From Anaerolineae bacterium (GTDB lineage: Bacteria > Chloroflexota > Anaerolineae > JAADDB01): 15,532 nucleotides of DNA. Shown piece by piece: positions 14,883-15,532 of the stretch; positions within the stretch are counted from its first letter, which is position 1, and each line of letters opens with the position of its first letter. The stretch is from contig WGAA01000297.1 in assembly GCA_015489285.1 (NCBI GenBank), positions 1 to 15,532 on the forward strand, read 5' to 3'. A model generated the notes under the pieces. That model was not told the DNA's origin. It did no database searches and saw only the letters and a list, made by a program, of their open reading frames with translations. A program made the position numbers and the translations under genes.

Positions 14883-15254
14883 TGCGTGATGCGTAACGTC
14901 ATGCGTCAGGCGTCAGGCGCCGGTGAGGAAGTTGGCGCTGTAGGTGCATCTTGGCGTGATGACGTGATACGTAATGCGTAATGCGTGATGCGTAACTTGG
15001 ACAAGAGGGTTGTCGCTGTCAGGCCAACCCGATGTCCACGCCTGCTGATTACTCGTTACTCGTCACTTGTTAGTCGTGATGCGTGATGCGTAACTTGAAG
15101 ACAAGTTGGCTTGGTGGAGTCAACCTTGGCTTCATGCCAGGCAGTTACTCGTTACTCCGTTACTCGTTACTAGCGTTGGCGCTGCTAAGCCAACCTATCT
15201 CCTTGCCAACCTTTTAATCGTCAATCGTCAATCGTCAATCGTTGTCTTTCCGCG
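14876..15254 (+). repeat. Composite heptamer repeat, copy D (plus orientation, longest)
   Basis: Fills the 338-base gap between the convergent Mrp and THEP1 genes and overlaps the ends of both. Order: ATGCGTG units (14876-14896), lead module with ATGCGTC/AGGCGTC/AGGCGCC (14898-14960), ATACGTA and ATGCGTR units (14964-14996), a variant linker (14997-15048), ACTCGTT/ACTTGTT units (15049-15076), ATGCGTG units (15077-15094), linker (15095-15143), ACTCGTT array (15144-15170), linker (15171-15213), and an AATCGTC array ending TTGTCTTTCCGCG (15214-15254). Compared with copy C it has one extra heptamer-linker-heptamer round. Bases 15081-15254 form the near-identical inverted partner of 971-1145. Confidence 0.9.
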
Positions 15255-15532
15255 TCCGCGGGCAGGGTGATGACCCGGGCGGAGGGGAATTCCCGTCGCG
15301 CGAGGGGAACGAGCTCCGGGCGAACGACCACGACCGCGACCCGGTACGGCACGTCATGCAGCGCGCGTAGCCCGTTCGTCCACCCCCTTCCTTCCAACCA
15401 CTCCAGCGGCCCCAGCTCGTCCACGATGAGCAAATCGCCGGGCGGACACGCGGCCAGCACCCGGTTCCCCCACGCCAGGACCTCCGGATCCAGACGCCAT
15501 CGTCCCAGGACCAGGGAGAAACGGGCCGCATC
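15221..15532 (-). CDS. THEP1-type nucleoside-triphosphatase, C-terminal part (5' end outside window)
   Basis: The minus-strand frame is open to the right edge and codes for 103 residues here; the P-loop half lies beyond the window. The diagnostic block is LLIVDELGPLEWLEGRGW, the Walker B-like DExGPLE motif of the THEP1 (DUF265) NTPase family, followed by a strand-rich part RVAVVVVRPELVPLARREF. Family members hydrolyse NTPs; their biological role is not settled. The last nine residues (ERQRLTIDD) and the TGA stop are encoded by the AATCGTC array of repeat copy D, so the tail is repeat-derived and the original C-terminus may have been replaced. It is convergent with the Mrp-like gene and not part of that operon. 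Valine or methionine codons inside the window are not credible starts. Confidence 0.82.
   Translation of the reverse strand, partial: DAARFSLVLGRWRLDPEVLAWGNRVLAACPPGDLLIVDELGPLEWLEGRGWTNGLRALHDVPYRVAVVVVRPELVPLARREFPSARVITLPADAERQRLTIDD

Noticed and set aside
929..15254. Insertion sequence or MITE with transposase
   Set aside because: No transposase frame, no clear terminal inverted repeats or target duplications; the structure is tandem heptamers with linkers.

Overview
The window looks like part of a GC-rich Chloroflexota genome, perhaps a thermophile. Four things point there: an archaeal-type HMG-CoA synthase next to an archaeal-type thiolase in an otherwise bacterial setting, a Thr-Pro-rich lipoprotein tail (PTPTPGPTPTP), a THEP1-type NTPase, and dense intergenic heptamer repeats. 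The assignment is by gene style, not by a marker gene.

Layout. (1) Bases 1-3773, upper mevalonate pathway, all on the plus strand: 3' part of HMG-CoA reductase (mvaA), HMG-CoA synthase, and a thiolase-like protein. The thiolase has Asp where the catalytic Cys belongs and Asn in place of the usual GHP-motif His. (2) Bases 4143-7296, a three-part sensor: a PhnD-type periplasmic-binding lipoprotein, a NarX-like histidine kinase and a NarL/LuxR-type response regulator, behind an extended -10 promoter. (3) Bases 7455-14882, an electron-transfer operon: TPR-like/rhodanese lipoprotein, four-cluster ferredoxin subunit (TtrB-like), NrfD/PsrC-type membrane subunit (TtrC-like), Tat-exported molybdopterin catalytic subunit (TtrA/SrdA/ArrA-like), membrane-anchored cytochrome c, and an Mrp/ApbC Fe-S carrier ATPase. 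(4) On the minus strand at the right edge, the C-terminal part of a THEP1-type nucleoside-triphosphatase.

How the genes work together. The B-C-A order is that of tetrathionate reductase ttrBCA, whose sensor TtrS carries a PhnD-like domain fused to the kinase. Here those functions are on separate proteins, as in the arsenite sensors AioXSR and ArxXSR. The likely logic is that an extracytoplasmic oxyanion or sulfur species is bound by the PhnD lipoprotein, the signal passes through the kinase and regulator, and the reductase (or oxidase) operon is switched on. A rhodanese lipoprotein and a cytochrome c support sulfur handling and electron transfer outside the membrane. The true substrate (tetrathionate, polysulfide or thiosulfate, selenate, arsenate or arsenite) cannot be decided from sequence alone.

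Four intergenic regions (about 929-1275, 2397-2593, 3792-4082, 14876-15254) hold copies of one composite repeat. It is built from tandem heptamers that all fit A-N-N-C-G-T-N (ATGCGTR, ACTCGTT, AATCGTY), separated by linkers with short inverted repeats, in a conserved module order. Two copies include a near-identical 175-bp inverted pair 14 kb apart. Two others lie in the same orientation on either side of the sensor/reductase island. The repeats supply the stop codons of three genes and the last residues of the THEP1 protein. Together with the altered thiolase active site, this repeat family is the most unusual content of the window.
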